Below are positions 20,388-31,164 of a stretch of 64,000 bases of DNA, one piece after another (position 1 is the first letter of the stretch; each line of letters opens with the position of its first letter). Below the pieces are notes generated by a model. It was not told the origin of the DNA. It did no database searches and worked only from the letters and a program-made list of their open reading frames with translations. This stretch comes from Nitzschia sp. DOCU1. Its lineage: Eukaryota; Bacillariophyta; Bacillariophyceae; Bacillariales; Bacillariaceae. Both the position numbers and the translations under genes were made by a program. The stretch spans positions 1,860,001 to 1,924,000 of the forward strand of contig OX595989.1 of NCBI GenBank assembly GCA_951394045.1, in the 5' to 3' direction.

Positions 20388-23300
20388 GGGGGGGGTGGCG
20401 CGTAAGCGATCACTGTGCGTAAAGGTGTATATTGTGTCGCATCTGGCGAAATCATAATTGCACTTGATACTTCGTCATTACTGACAAAACTGGGTGCAAT
20501 TTCGCGATAAGCTCCATTGATCAGTCCATACGATGTTCCGAAAAGATCACTTTCCGCTGCGATTGCATTACGCAGTTGGGCTTCGTTCGCCGCCGCATCA
20601 AAATCATTGTAACGCGCAATAATGGTGGGTTCTTCTTCTTCTTCCAAGGTTGTTTCATCTGTCAATGGGTTAGTAGGCAATCGAACTCGTAGCGATTTGT
20701 GAATGTCTTGAATGTGGTTCGCAATTCTTTTCACATCATCCGTGATGATAGATAAGTTAGCTCGAAATGCTTCTTGGTAGGATGCATGTTCTCCCAATAG
20801 TTCTTCAAATTTCCAAAATGGTTTGAACAACAGAAGAAACCGACGGCAGTATGTTTCTCTCTTTTCATAGTATTGCGAATCGGAGTTGACTGGTGTGGAA
20901 TCCAACAACGACCCACCGAGTTCATTCGTACTTGTGAGAAACGACCAGGGAATGACTCTTACCTTTGGTTTACGGTGCTCAACAATTGCATGCGTAGTGC
21001 GTAATGGATGTCCTTCATCAAATTCGAATACTTCGTCTGAAACACTTGTTGCGACACTTTGACACAAAATCTCCGTTCGTTGAAAGAACTGAAAGAATGA
21101 CATGTAGTGAAACTTTTCCCCGCGATAAATGTAATGCATTGGTCGTAAATAGAATGCAAGTTTGCCATGTACAACTCGAAAAACTCCACCAGTCTTTTTC
21201 TTCAACATCCAAGACTCTGCTGAATGAACAGAAATGTTTGCCGTGTCATGGGAGAAACGAAATCTTGATTCCCGCATTGACAAATAATGTGCCATTGGGG
21301 CTGCACATATATGTGCACGACAGTGGGAATAAATGCTTCCCAACATTCTTTTGAATCCCTCTTCATGTGGCGAAATGTCACTCTCCGTTTGTTGCAATCG
21401 CTGTTCGACCATCCTTGCCATTGTGTCAGAAACGTTTTTGAAGTCAGCGTTATCTTGTTTTTGCGTCGGCTTGGTGTTGTAGCCAGTAGTATAGAAGACT
21501 GCCGGTCCATTGATCCCTGCCCTGACATTTGTATTATAACCTAGAGACCTTGTCAAGAATGGAGAATGAACATTCATGAATACATCTTGAATTCGTCGAG
21601 CAGGTTCATAGATGAATAAACAGCGGGGATAGCGTCGCCCATACAGATCACACCAATCATCGTTTGTTGCTTTTGTCACAAGACAGCTAGAATCGTTCGG
21701 TTGCTCGGGCAAGTTGAAGCAACATTCGCATCCTTTCAGAAAACATCGTCTGGCATGAAGGTATCGGTGAATGTTGGAGATGACATTATTCATAAATCCT
21801 CGTTTTGCAATCTCATTCTCACTGTGCTCCCACCATTCAACGTCCATTTGATTGTTGAAGACGTAATGATCCAATCTTTTGTTGTCATCTTGATAAGTGT
21901 AGCGATCAGATTGCATGAGATATTGCACCGCTTTTGTCACGACATCATCCAACTTCAGCTTTGCTCCACATTTTTTACAAGTTGCAAGTTGACCTTCGAT
22001 TTCTTGGCATTTGCGTTTGTGCCGCATGGCGCGTAATGTCGACTTGTCAACAGCATCAATTTTGTACTCATTCTGTCGACGTTGACGTACTATCATGTTT
22101 CCAGCTTCATCTCGGCGTCGCCGCTTGTACATTCGTTGCGAAGAACATTCATCATGAGCAAAAACTGAATGACTTTGGAAAATTCCATGCTCTAGATCTT
22201 CTTCCCGGAATAACTGAGCACTGCATATGTTGTCACAAAACTCCAAGATGATTTGTTTTGCTCTACTGCGTGTCCTTTTGTCAACACGCATGTCTTGAGC
22301 ATTTTTCATAAGTTCAGGCCACCCCTCTACGAATAACAAGAAATGACCATGCAATGTTTTACGCCCTTGCTCTTCCGTTGCTAAACACCACGCGTCCAAT
22401 TTTCCACATATGCCAGCACCTTTTGACTCGTTTTTCTCACAGTTCCACTGCAAAAGATGTTCGATAACGGCAGTAATAATACGGTCATATTCCTCTGCAC
22501 AAAACCCAGGATATTCTGTTCGTATTTGTTGGCGCATTCGAAATCTTTTGAGAATATGATCATCGGACATCGTTTCTGCTGCTGATGGTGGCTCGTATTG
22601 AAACCGCGAATCAGGCGGTAGTGCGTAAAGCGTGATGCGATAGTTGCGTTCGTCGTCAGGAGTAACGGTGAGGAAAATTGCCGGAAGTCCGAAATGGATT
22701 AGATAAGCAAAATATTGACTTCGCGCTTCTCGTGCAGCTTCATTTGTATGCGGTAGTTTACTGCAAGTAGCATGAATTGAATTCAAAAACTGGGCATTCG
22801 TCCGTGTTGAATATTGGGAAGGATCACCTGCACGCACAGCTGCAATACCACGTTGCAACTCTTGCATTGTCATTCCTCCAACTGCATGTGCTAATGTGTT
22901 CCCAGATGAGTGCGTAAAGTTTGCCCGCAGACATACGTTCTTGTAAATTGTTTGTTTCATCAGAACGTTGAACACCACCAAGTTGAACAAAGCTGTTTGA
23001 AATGTTGGAATGCGTAATTCCAACCATTTACGCAGCACGGTTTGTAGCGTCCGTGTGAATGGTCGTCGAATTCGTTTAGTTGGCGAAAACGCTGTGATAA
23101 CCTTGTCTACCGCCGGATCGCTGGGTAATCCGGAGTGGCCATAAGAGAATAACAGCGGGAATGCGCGAACAATGCCTTGTCCGTTATGATCTGCTAGGAT
23201 GTTTGCATTCGGACGGGAATGTATGACAGCGTTGTACTTCCCATTGCGAAAGCGTTCCATCACAAATTTGCGGAATTCCTCTTGCGATGCAAATCCACCA

Positions 23301-24280
23301 TTTGTTTCCTTCAGTGCATGTGTGTTTGGTAAAACAATGGTCATGTGCAAACGATTTTCTAACGTTTCGTTTCCCCCAGCAACTGCTTCCTCCCTTTTGC
23401 ATTTGTGAGAACCAAGTATAATATAAGCCTGTCAGCTATCATCCCTGTGAACTTACCAGTCTTGCGCGATGACCTGAGGTACTGGCAATTCTTCCATGGA
23501 AGGAATTTGTATACCGTGGTATAATCGATTGTTTTTCTTCAGCCATTTGAAAGCGGGTATAACCTTTCGTGGATTGATGGACGTTTGCCGCATGAGCTCA
23601 GCCTTTTGAGTGGTTGTAAACGGACCACAAAGTACCACCAGCAATTGTCCTTGCAATCCTGCGTTAGTTAAGTTGGCAATGTGTCCAACTATAGACCCTG
23701 GATCATTTTCATATATAGTATGCCATCCTTGAATATGTTGATGGCAACCCCCAAAAAAGAACCAACTTTGACAAAACGTTCGTGCTGTACTTACGAGTGC
23801 CAATTCGATTGTGTTCAAACATGTTAACACTGCTGGAGGTTCGCCAATCATATAGGCCATTATGATTGCTCCTGGTGGGGGATAGCAGTGTGATGGGCGT
23901 TTGTCGCCGTTACTCTCAAAGTGCTTTTGGCAACTTCCACAGACAGCCACACTATCAGCTTCAACGTTGATCACCGTTCTTGGTGATAATACATAAGGTG
24001 CTAGTTCTGGACAGTTTTGCACTTTATAATGCTTTACTAACGGAGAAGGATAAACGGATGATATCCTCTCGCGTTGCATTCGACATTGTTCTGCGTACTT
24101 TGCTAATTGCTCTATTGGGATAAATTTGCATTTCTTTTGCACTGTTGCCATTGCATTGCAAACGGAACAACATAAAGGGTGCCGATTGCCCATTATATCG
24201 ACGAATACGCAGGAATGGATTTCATTTTCAAAGTCTCGCACTAATGCTTTTTCTTGTTCAAACGAGGGGTATTGCACCAT
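20354..24280 (-). CDS. Helitron-type protein: DUF6570-like N-terminus and HUH Rep domain
   Basis: Initiator of rolling-circle transposition. Exon 1 is 24280-23457, a GTAAGT...AG intron lies at 23456-23394, and exon 2 is 23393-20354; spliced length is 1287 residues. Residues about 90-250 (with CSVCNAMA, CGSCQKHF and the IELALVSTARTF block) match the DUF6570 module that precedes many Helitron Rep proteins. Further on are FLTVTPDDERNY, then the HUH motif in TLHGHFLLFVEG, and a Cys pair region (CKKCGAKL) followed by VQYLMQSDRYTY, where catalytic Tyr residues would be expected. The last residues are Pro-rich and end just after the C8 run, so the stop is probably a frameshift artefact of this copy. 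It is divergent from the H3-like gene, 218 bp apart. Confidence 0.85.
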
Positions 24281-24498
24281 TGCTTAAGACACCGCTTTAG
24301 TTTACGCTTGCTCGTTCCATGTCCAACAATCTTGTGTATTGGTTTACGCATTGGTTGGCGAATGGGGGCGAATGTTAGTTCGCTAAAAGTTTGCGTAAAC
24401 ATAGCACTAGCGATTGTTTTACGCCGTCATTTACGCCACTACTATCGCCAAAACACAAGCCACAGGGTCAACGTTTTACGCTTATGCACATATTTATC
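24281..24498. promoter_or_regulatory. Bidirectional promoter between Helitron Rep and H3-like genes, dense in TTTACGC
   Basis: The 218 bp spacer between two opposite start codons holds six TTTACGC/GCGTAAA copies: near 24302, 24342, 24393, 24417, 24430 and 24474. They lie in both orientations. Such density suggests a binding site for one factor acting on both genes; this is inference. Confidence 0.5.
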
Positions 24499-24888
24499 AT
24501 GGCAAGGATCAAACCAATTCCATCTCGCAGACAAACCCAGCAACCTTTGCGTCGAACACTTTCACCAAGGAATCAAAACGTCCTGCAACGTCATCGATTG
24601 AGACCAGGAACAATAGCACTTCGGGAAATTCGTCATTACCAACGATCAACAAACTTGCTTATACCTAAATTAGCCTTCCAAAGGGTGGTTCGAGAAATTA
24701 CTTGCAATAAACTTGGAAAGCAATTGCGTTTTCAAGCAAAAGCAATGTTAGCGCTTCAACATGCATCGGAAGATCATCTAACGGAGCTGTTTCATAACGC
24801 AAACAAATGTGCCAACCACGCCAAACGCGTAACCTTGATGACTAAAGACATGCAGCTTGTCCGCCGCATCAGGGAAAAACGTGATTAA
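24499..24888 (+). CDS. Divergent histone H3-like protein (possibly cenH3-like)
   Basis: 129-residue protein with a full H3 histone fold. [16 protein letters not shown] (residues 33-48) matches the alpha-N region. Then come [18 protein letters not shown] (helix 1), [17 protein letters not shown] (helix 2) and [19 protein letters not shown] (loop 2, helix 3). C104 sits at the position of H3 Cys110. The tail is short (about 30 residues) and keeps only the first ARxK of canonical ARTK; the K9 and K27 contexts are gone. Loop 1 is one residue longer than in H3, a trait shared with some cenH3 proteins, but Phe rather than Trp precedes the FQ position. ATG at 24499 gives the MAR start. It is intact, intronless, divergent from the Helitron gene, and surrounded by TTTACGC motifs. 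Host cenH3, replacement H3 and captured or viral-like histone all remain possible. Confidence 0.85.
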   Translation: MARIKPIPSRRQTQQPLRRTLSPRNQNVLQRHRLRPGTIALREIRHYQRSTNLLIPKLAFQRVVREITCNKLGKQLRFQAKAMLALQHASEDHLTELFHNANKCANHAKRVTLMTKDMQLVRRIREKRD

Positions 24889-24961
24889 CATCATATACTC
24901 TAAACTAACCATCATTATGTTTTCCCAATTTTTCCTGTAATATGTTGCTGTTCCACAAGGT

Positions 24962-25496
24962 TCAGTCAATTGCGTAGTAACAGGTGCTATCTCGTTCATC
25001 ATAGTCATTCAAAACCTTTGCATTTTGCACAATCTCAAGCAGTCTATGAATTGTTTCGCCGGAAATCTCACTTGTAGCTGCACCTGTCGCCGCTTTAACT
25101 TTAACTTGGTGTGATGACCATTCACGTTCAACATTTTCTACTAAAAGTTGTGAACACACCATCAAGGATTCTAGAAGACGTGCTGTGGCAAATAACTTAG
25201 TGAATCAATGCCTTTTTATCACAATCCTCCAATCCAAGACAACACTTACATTTTCCGCCACCAGCAGGTACCTTCATGAACATTGTGCGACGTGAGTTGT
25301 TTGTATCATGTTTAGTGATGAGTTCTTCAAGAGCTTCCAATGCACTGCACTCGTCAACACGATTTCCAACATTCAAATACCGTTTCACATGCGTTGCAGC
25401 CAGCACTTCAATTGCTTCTTGGTACTTGTTGTCCATTCCAGCTGCCGCAAACCATATGTTAGGCAACACAGCCATTTCGTTGTTGTTTCGTTTCAT
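24962..25496 (-). pseudogene. Second, truncated PIF1-type helicase fragment
   Basis: The part from 25496 to about 25197 parallels the start of the Helitron PIF1: AIEVLAATHVKRY aligns with AFEVLAATYVKTF, and PAGGGK is a degenerate Walker A. At exactly the same place as in the Helitron copy there is a GTAAGT...AAAAAG segment, here 38 bp. The part from about 25190 to 24962 continues with LLESLMV and ATGAATSEISGETIHRLL, like the Helitron copy, but is out of frame because of a 4 nt difference. Nothing after that remains, so helicase motifs from Walker B on are lost. It is a relic or a recombined fragment of a related Helitron. Confidence 0.7.
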
Positions 25497-25705
25497 ATTT
25501 TGGTGCTCACTTTAATAGGCAAAACAATCGACTCTAACAATGCATGCTAGAGTCATTCAATCCATCCCCATCTGTATCACTTTCATCTCTGCCTTGCTTC
25601 GCTAATTAGCGATAAATAATTACAACGTGCGGCTTCACGGACAAACAAAATTGCGTAAAATATCATTTTGCGTTTTACGCACGGGGATGGTAGCTCAGAC
25701 GCCTC

Positions 25706-25725
25706 CCTGCGGCAACAACCGCAGG
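25706..25725. other. Perfect 7 bp stem-loop in gene spacer
   Basis: CCTGCGG and CCGCAGG pair around the loop CAACAA, in the spacer 25497-25878 between the PIF1 fragment and the next gene. Two TTTACGC copies lie just upstream (25652, 25673). Helitron 3' ends carry such hairpins, but no CTRR follows within 15 bases on either strand, so the role is unknown. Confidence 0.3.
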
Positions 25726-25878
25726 ATATGCGGGTTACCCCTTACACGCAACAATAACTATTAGTGTATGGTCCATTGTAACGCGTTGCAATGTCACGTA
25801 CCCCTTCCAGGTGTTGAAACATCTACCATATCAACTATTACAACTCTTTAATCTTCTACCTTGCATAAATTAATTAAT

Positions 25879-26523
25879 CTAAAGCAAATGCGAAATAGGA
25901 CTGTCGATACTTGACGACATGTCATATTCCACTGCATCACTACCTTCCATCTCAGTTTGCATTGCAATTTGGTAACGTCGCGACCTATCAGCAAATTGCT
26001 GATACCACTCTTTAATTGCACGGTCCTCTGCGGATGCAGCCAATGCATCCCAACCTTGCGCATCGCGATCCCAAATGATATGCCAATAAGCACGATCGTT
26101 AAATTGGCATGTACCATCCGGGTTCACGTTGAGAAACAAGAACTCCATCGAACGCTTGCGGAACCATTTTATAATGGAGCGCGTCACGGGTATTTCAGAA
26201 CTATTCATCAACATTTTCTCGAATCTGTTAACGACGTAATGATGGCGGTTCCAATCGAATAAAGGTTCGTTATCCACGAATTCACGATACTCCCACCATT
26301 CTTCCAAAGCGCGTTCAATAATTTCTTGGTGCCAATGTCGAATTTCCTCATGCTCTGTCGCTTTCTCAACTTTAAGCCCAATATCATGATATAGCAATTC
26401 ATGTTCCAACAATTGGAACCGAATCATGGCAATGGGATGCGTAAACCCGTGCCAAAACAATTCAGCTTCTTCCTCTGACCAGTCCTCCCATTCAAAGAAG
26501 AAAGGATCCATATTGCGGTCCAT
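25879..26523 (-). CDS. Hypothetical acidic, Trp-rich protein of the island
   Basis: 214 residues from the ATG at 26523 (a second Met follows four codons later). The protein is unusually rich in Trp, Glu and His: FFFEWEDWSEEEAELFWHGF near the start, HWHQEIIERALEEWWEYREF in the middle, and AYWHIIWDRDAQGWDAL towards the end. No signal peptide or membrane helix is seen. Predicted mainly helical. No family is recognised. TTTACGC copies at 26661 and 26684 lie upstream of the start, and one at 26438 is inside the gene. It lies on the same strand as the Helitron genes. Confidence 0.5.
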   Translation of the reverse strand: MDRNMDPFFFEWEDWSEEEAELFWHGFTHPIAMIRFQLLEHELLYHDIGLKVEKATEHEEIRHWHQEIIERALEEWWEYREFVDNEPLFDWNRHHYVVNRFEKMLMNSSEIPVTRSIIKWFRKRSMEFLFLNVNPDGTCQFNDRAYWHIIWDRDAQGWDALAASAEDRAIKEWYQQFADRSRRYQIAMQTEMEGSDAVEYDMSSSIDSPISHLL

Positions 26524-27017
26524 ACTTCTAGGTTTGCGCGAAAGGTGCAACTCCCATTGGTGACAATTCAATTTGTGTACAATTCATCTATGCATTTGCT
26601 AAGGGTGTCCCTGCCTTTACCCCATTCGTATTTCGGTTCGCCAATAAGCGAAAATAGGTATTTACGCTTTCTAAAAGAACATATGCGTAAATGCAAAATA
26701 GACTGCGCAACACTTACTGATATAAAACGCATTACGTGCGTTACGCACAAACATGAGACCAATCGCAACATTTCTTAATTCGGTAAACAGCGTCAAGATA
26801 TTCATTAATTTTACTTAATAATCAATTGGCGACAAAAACCATCTTCAAATGCGTAATTTTTACATGGAGGATATATTATCGCTCAATATGGGTTGCGATA
26901 TACTGCAAAGATTCATTGTCGATAACCATATTGTTGCTTTACGCACGAACCCTTCATTCCTTTTCATTTGGAAAACAACACATATTTTCCTTCCACCTCA
27001 ATCAAACTCTACGCAAC

Positions 27018-27686
27018 ATGTCAAAGCCTGCCCCCATGCGTAAAGCCAAAGACAAAGAGCCGGTGAAACGTGCAAGCCCGATGAAATCTAAGAAACCTCT
27101 GCTGAGTCCTCAGAAAAAGCCTAACTTACGTGTTGTTTGCTACAGCTTTGCCGAAGCCATTCCATTTGAAATCTATTTGTACGAGAAAACGGAGACTGAA
27201 GACGGATACACTGCGGGATTGGCCAAGTATATTCGACAAGACTTCGAGGAAAGGCATTCCCTTATGGACGAATGCAACTTCATTCGAACCTTGAACCGCC
27301 GTCGTCCTAACACCAATGATCAAGAGATGACCAACCCAGGCGATGGGTATGCTCGGAGAGTTTTCCTCCGTCAACCAACAAGCGGGGAAAGTACCGCCGA
27401 AACCAGGCAAGCTGGACTATATGCTTTGCGCAGTTTCATCATGGATTCTCGATTCTCAAAATATCCGCCTAAAGAAGTCGACATGATTGATAAAACCGAT
27501 TACGCTGCTCAGCCTCCAATTTCGATGGACGATTTCCTCAAGAATGCCGACATTGACTTCATCGTTGAGCATTCTTTCGATGAATCAGAATGGAACGATG
27601 GTTTCAAAGGACGCTATCCCAATCTTGCCAACACCATCTGGAAGCATGATCACGTCACCGCATTTGCGCGACGTTTGGGCTGGTAG
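27018..27686 (+). CDS. Hypothetical basic protein of the island
   Basis: 222 residues from the ATG at 27018; the frame is open upstream to 26826, but those residues look non-coding. Residues 1-35 are Lys/Pro-rich (MRKAKDKEPVKRASPMKSKK), like a nuclear or DNA-binding tail. A compact domain follows, beginning VVCYSFAEAIPFEIYLYEK, with DFEERHSLMDECNFIRTLNRRRP and a C-terminal DHVTAFARRLGW. The central segment contains a VFLRQP strand and AGLYALRSFI helix. No family is recognised. TTTACGC copies sit at 26938 and 27040, one on each side of the start codon. Confidence 0.5.
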   Translation: MSKPAPMRKAKDKEPVKRASPMKSKKPLLSPQKKPNLRVVCYSFAEAIPFEIYLYEKTETEDGYTAGLAKYIRQDFEERHSLMDECNFIRTLNRRRPNTNDQEMTNPGDGYARRVFLRQPTSGESTAETRQAGLYALRSFIMDSRFSKYPPKEVDMIDKTDYAAQPPISMDDFLKNADIDFIVEHSFDESEWNDGFKGRYPNLANTIWKHDHVTAFARRLGW

Positions 27687-27771
27687 AAACGAAATTCGTC
27701 ATTACTATGACTTGATACACTCTTTACATCTAATAGTCACCAATATTATTTTTACGCATTCCGACTCTTCT

Positions 27772-30735
27772 TTACGCATTTCGACCCTTCTTGTTGCTCA
27801 CACTAACGCTCTTCTTTTCAACAACTTTGCGCTTGGGGCGACTTTTTGTGTCTCCATCATCATCATTGATCTTGCCAAGATCGAGAATCGGTGCTTCCTT
27901 TCCAGACACCGCCTTGTCCTTTCCTTTACCCACCCTAGTTCCGACAGTTGATGCTTTTTCATCATCAGCACAACCATCTTTTGCCTTGACTCCGAGACTC
28001 AACGATACAACCTTGGCAAATAACTTTTGCTCATCATCTTCTCCTTTACCCTTGGACCCATCTGCCTTCCTTTCAACTCCAGGACTAATTGCATTGAAGT
28101 GAAACGAGAAACCCTCGTCAGCAGAATTCTTGTCATCTTCACTTCCAACATCTGCCTTCGAAACATTACGCGCAGCCGCCGCCTTGGGGCTTCCTGTCGT
28201 ATGTGCCTTCGAGACATTACGCGCAGCCGCCGCCTTGGGGCTTCCTGTCGTATCTTCCTTTCCAACGTTTCTGCTGCCAACTGACAATTTACAATCATTG
28301 TTAGTCACAATTACGTAGCAATTTACACTTCAAAACACTTCAAAATTGCACTTACTCATCAACACTCCGTCTCTCTTATGATAGCCAACATCTGAGTCGA
28401 TGGTCGTCGACTTATTGACCCGAACTGCCTTTCCTTTTTCATCCTTATTTGCCCTATCAACTAGTACAAAGGTTCCTTCCAAGTTTGTCAATTCGAATTT
28501 ACCAGTGTCCTTCTTCTTGCAAACAACGCCACCTGCCACTGTCAAACTTTGAGTGGAGGAGTCATCGATAAACGCTCCAACCTTATCTATCCCCTGCAGT
28601 ACTTGTTTCGCCATATTAGCAGACGCGGTCCGCACAATGGGGTTCTTTGGATCTTCTCCATCAGCGTTCCAAAGAATTTCACTAAAAGCAATTTCAAAAT
28701 GTTAGACGGATTCGACAGTTGACGACTTCCACCATAATACTTACTTCTTCATGAGAAACTCCGCAATGAATATCATCTTCTCCATTTTTTCCTTAGAAAT
28801 GCTCGAAAAGGCCGAAACTTGCGTTTCCAAGTTTGAACCTTGCTTATCGATCTTCTCAACAGTTTTCGTCAAGTTGTCAATTTTGTTTGCCATCTCCGTT
28901 ACGATTTTCCTCAAGTCGACATGGCTTACGTCCACATTGTGCATCAACTCGAGTTGGTTAACGTTATCGATCTTCTCAACAGTTTTTGTCAAGTTGTCAA
29001 TTTTGTTTGCCATCTCCGTTACGATTTTGCTCATCGTCGAACCGTTAATCTTCTCGTTCAGCTCCGAAATGCCCTTGCTCAACTCGACGTGGTTTTTGCC
29101 CACATTGTGCATCGAACCGTTAATCTTCTCATTCAGCTCCGAAATGCCCTTGCTCAACTCTCCATGGTTTTCGCCCACATTTTGCATCCAACCGTTTATC
29201 TTCTCCTTCAGTTCCAAAATTTCCTTGTTCAATCCAGCAACTGCTTCTTTTTCATTCGCCGTTGCGCCTCTTCCTTTCCCCCCACGTGCCGACGGTTTCA
29301 AGTCACCATCATTCTCCTTGACCGCCGTCCCGTCTCTTCGTTTCACCACACGCGCCAACGGTTTCGAGTCACCACGCAAATGAAGCATTTTGTCCTTGTC
29401 GCACTCTATCAACCAATTACGCAACGCGATGTCGTAACCAATCTTCGACATGATCTCCTTGCTCTTGGTCAAATATTGCAAGTGAATCATCTTAACTTTT
29501 GGATTCTCGAAGAACTCAGTATCCTCCTTGTTCTTTCCAATCCGGTCCATTAACGGGAGCAAAGCACAGTGCAAAAACAAAATCGAGGATGTTTGGATCC
29601 CACGGCATTGTTCCGTTTTCGGAGCACTTCCTTGCTTGCCATGAATTGCTCGTTTTGCTTGCAAATTCTGATTCATAAAATGCTCTTCGTTATTGCAAAT
29701 TTTGTGCAGCTCCAAGATTTCAACCACACTTTCATCGGTGCAAGCTGACGCAAGCACAAACCCAAACTGTTTCAGCATAGGCCAGTACTTCTGCTCACTA
29801 GAAAGAACTTTAAATGCCGGTTTACTTCAAGAAGGTTAGCAACCTTTCCACCGGTCAAAATACATATCCCTCGTTTACTTACATCTGAGTTTCGATTCCT
29901 CCAGTCGTATCCAAAACGTTCGAAAGCGCAAAGTACCAAAGCAACAACATCACCTGTACCCCAGACGTATCCTTCGGTCCGTTCTCGGGCAAAACCTTCT
30001 CAAACTGACTCCACACGTCACACTTTTCAAACAATTTAGAAGTGAAATCCAACAGCTCTCCAAAGACTCCTTTGCACGACATGTCCGGACTTTCTCGAAG
30101 ATTCTCGGGATCAGTCACAACAGACTTTACCAACCCTTCCATGATGCTTAAGTCCTGCGCAAAATCAATTTGATCCTTCTTACCCTCGCTTAGAAGATAT
30201 TCTTTGACGCCACATTAGTTTCTTTTCTTACGCTTTTCACATCAATCGTCTTTTGCTTACCTACAAAAACCGTGATAGCCGTCCAAAAGTTGTTGATTTC
30301 CCCCAAACTTCGATCAACGAGGAACCGAATATCCACCATCCAATGGTTAAACATCTGAACAGCTTCCAGCATTTTCCGCTTATCCTGGGAATACTCGGGA
30401 AAAGCAATCGGAGCAATGCCCGAAACACTAGCTTCCTCACGCAGTTGCTTTACCTCTTCAACAAGATCTTCGTACTTCATCGCTTTCTCCAAGTCATCCT
30501 CGTACAAACCCTTTACTCCTTCTTCCTCCCTCACATCGTCCAAAAACTTATATTTTTGAACCCTATCGAACGCATCAGTCAACAACTTTGCCACATACTT
30601 CCACTTTGCCTTATCCGCCTCCGACTGTGGGTTTGCCACTGCCTCCGACTGTGGGTTTGCCACCGCCTCCGACTGTGCGTTAGCCTGTGAGTTATTCTGA
30701 GCGTACAACTTCTTCAATTCTTCCTCAGGATCCAT
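27772..30735 (-). CDS. Five-exon hypothetical coiled-coil protein with internal repeats
   Basis: Exons 30735-30261, 30201-29883, 29797-28745, 28681-28356 and 28280-27772 join across introns of 59, 85, 63 and 75 bp, all GT-AG, to give one frame of 893 residues. The N-terminus has repeated ANPQSEA units. The middle is helical. From about residue 440 there are heptad-like repeats: LSKGISELNEKINGS occurs about twice, and ANKIDNLTKTVEKID twice, predicting a long coiled coil. The last exon carries a duplicated 21-residue Ala/Lys-rich unit (TTGSPKAAAARNVSKA) and a Lys-rich tail suggesting nuclear localisation. No family is recognised. Two TTTACGC copies (30795, 30865) lie upstream. The clean exon joins argue for an expressed gene. 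Confidence 0.7.
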
Positions 30736-31164
30736 GGTTTCTCTCGATTTCAAAGCTGCAACAAATCTTTGTCTTCCTGTTTCTATCGCAACCTTTACGC
30801 ACTAAATCTCCCCAATCCCGGATTTTCCTGCAAACAGCTGTTCAGGAGGCACGGCGAATTTCTCTTTACGCACTTCCATTTATATGTTATTCGTGCTGTA
30901 TTATCTTATATCTTTTATCCTCCAATCACAATGCTTTCTGTTGCCCCTGCAGACGAAACTGCACGCGTCCACCTTTACGGGCTAGTGGTACCACCTACAC
31001 GCTCCCACGTGGCAAGGACATTATGCTCCAAGTCATGGTTCATTGCCCTCCGTGTCATGACGTCCCCAACCATACATACATTGAAGGCCGAGCTCCCTAC
31101 CAATATATCAACTCCATTCATGTCATTCATTAGGTTTTGGATCATCTCCTTTACCCCCTTGACC

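Larger units (their letters stand above)
18134..30900. other. TTTACGCA-marked island with Helitron genes, H3-like histone and unknown genes
   Basis: Between the PAT-like element and the NDPK-like gene, about 20 copies of TTTACGC/GCGTAAA occur, most of them as TTTACGCA or its complement. Examples are near 18411, 18430, 18468, 20416, 22625, 22912, 23025, 24302-24474 (six copies), 25652, 25673, 26438, 26661, 26684, 26938, 27040, 27752, 27772, 30795 and 30865. I noticed none in the flanking 0-18 kb or 31-64 kb. By chance, one or two would be expected. They cluster near gene starts. The shared motif suggests that the genes here form one mobile or viral-like unit, or come from one lineage. Ends are not defined: no TC...CTRR pair could be fixed. 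Confidence 0.5.

Noticed and set aside
25683..25742. tRNA-like start (GGGGATGGTAGCTCAGA) before the hairpin
   Set aside because: The D-arm-like phrase is present, but there is no matching acceptor 3' strand, T-loop or sensible anticodon arm spacing.
28751..29553. Plus-strand frames over 200 codons opposite the coiled-coil gene
   Set aside because: Antisense of repeated Lys/Glu codons, giving Leu/Ser/Phe-rich shadows; the minus-strand exon joins are in perfect phase.
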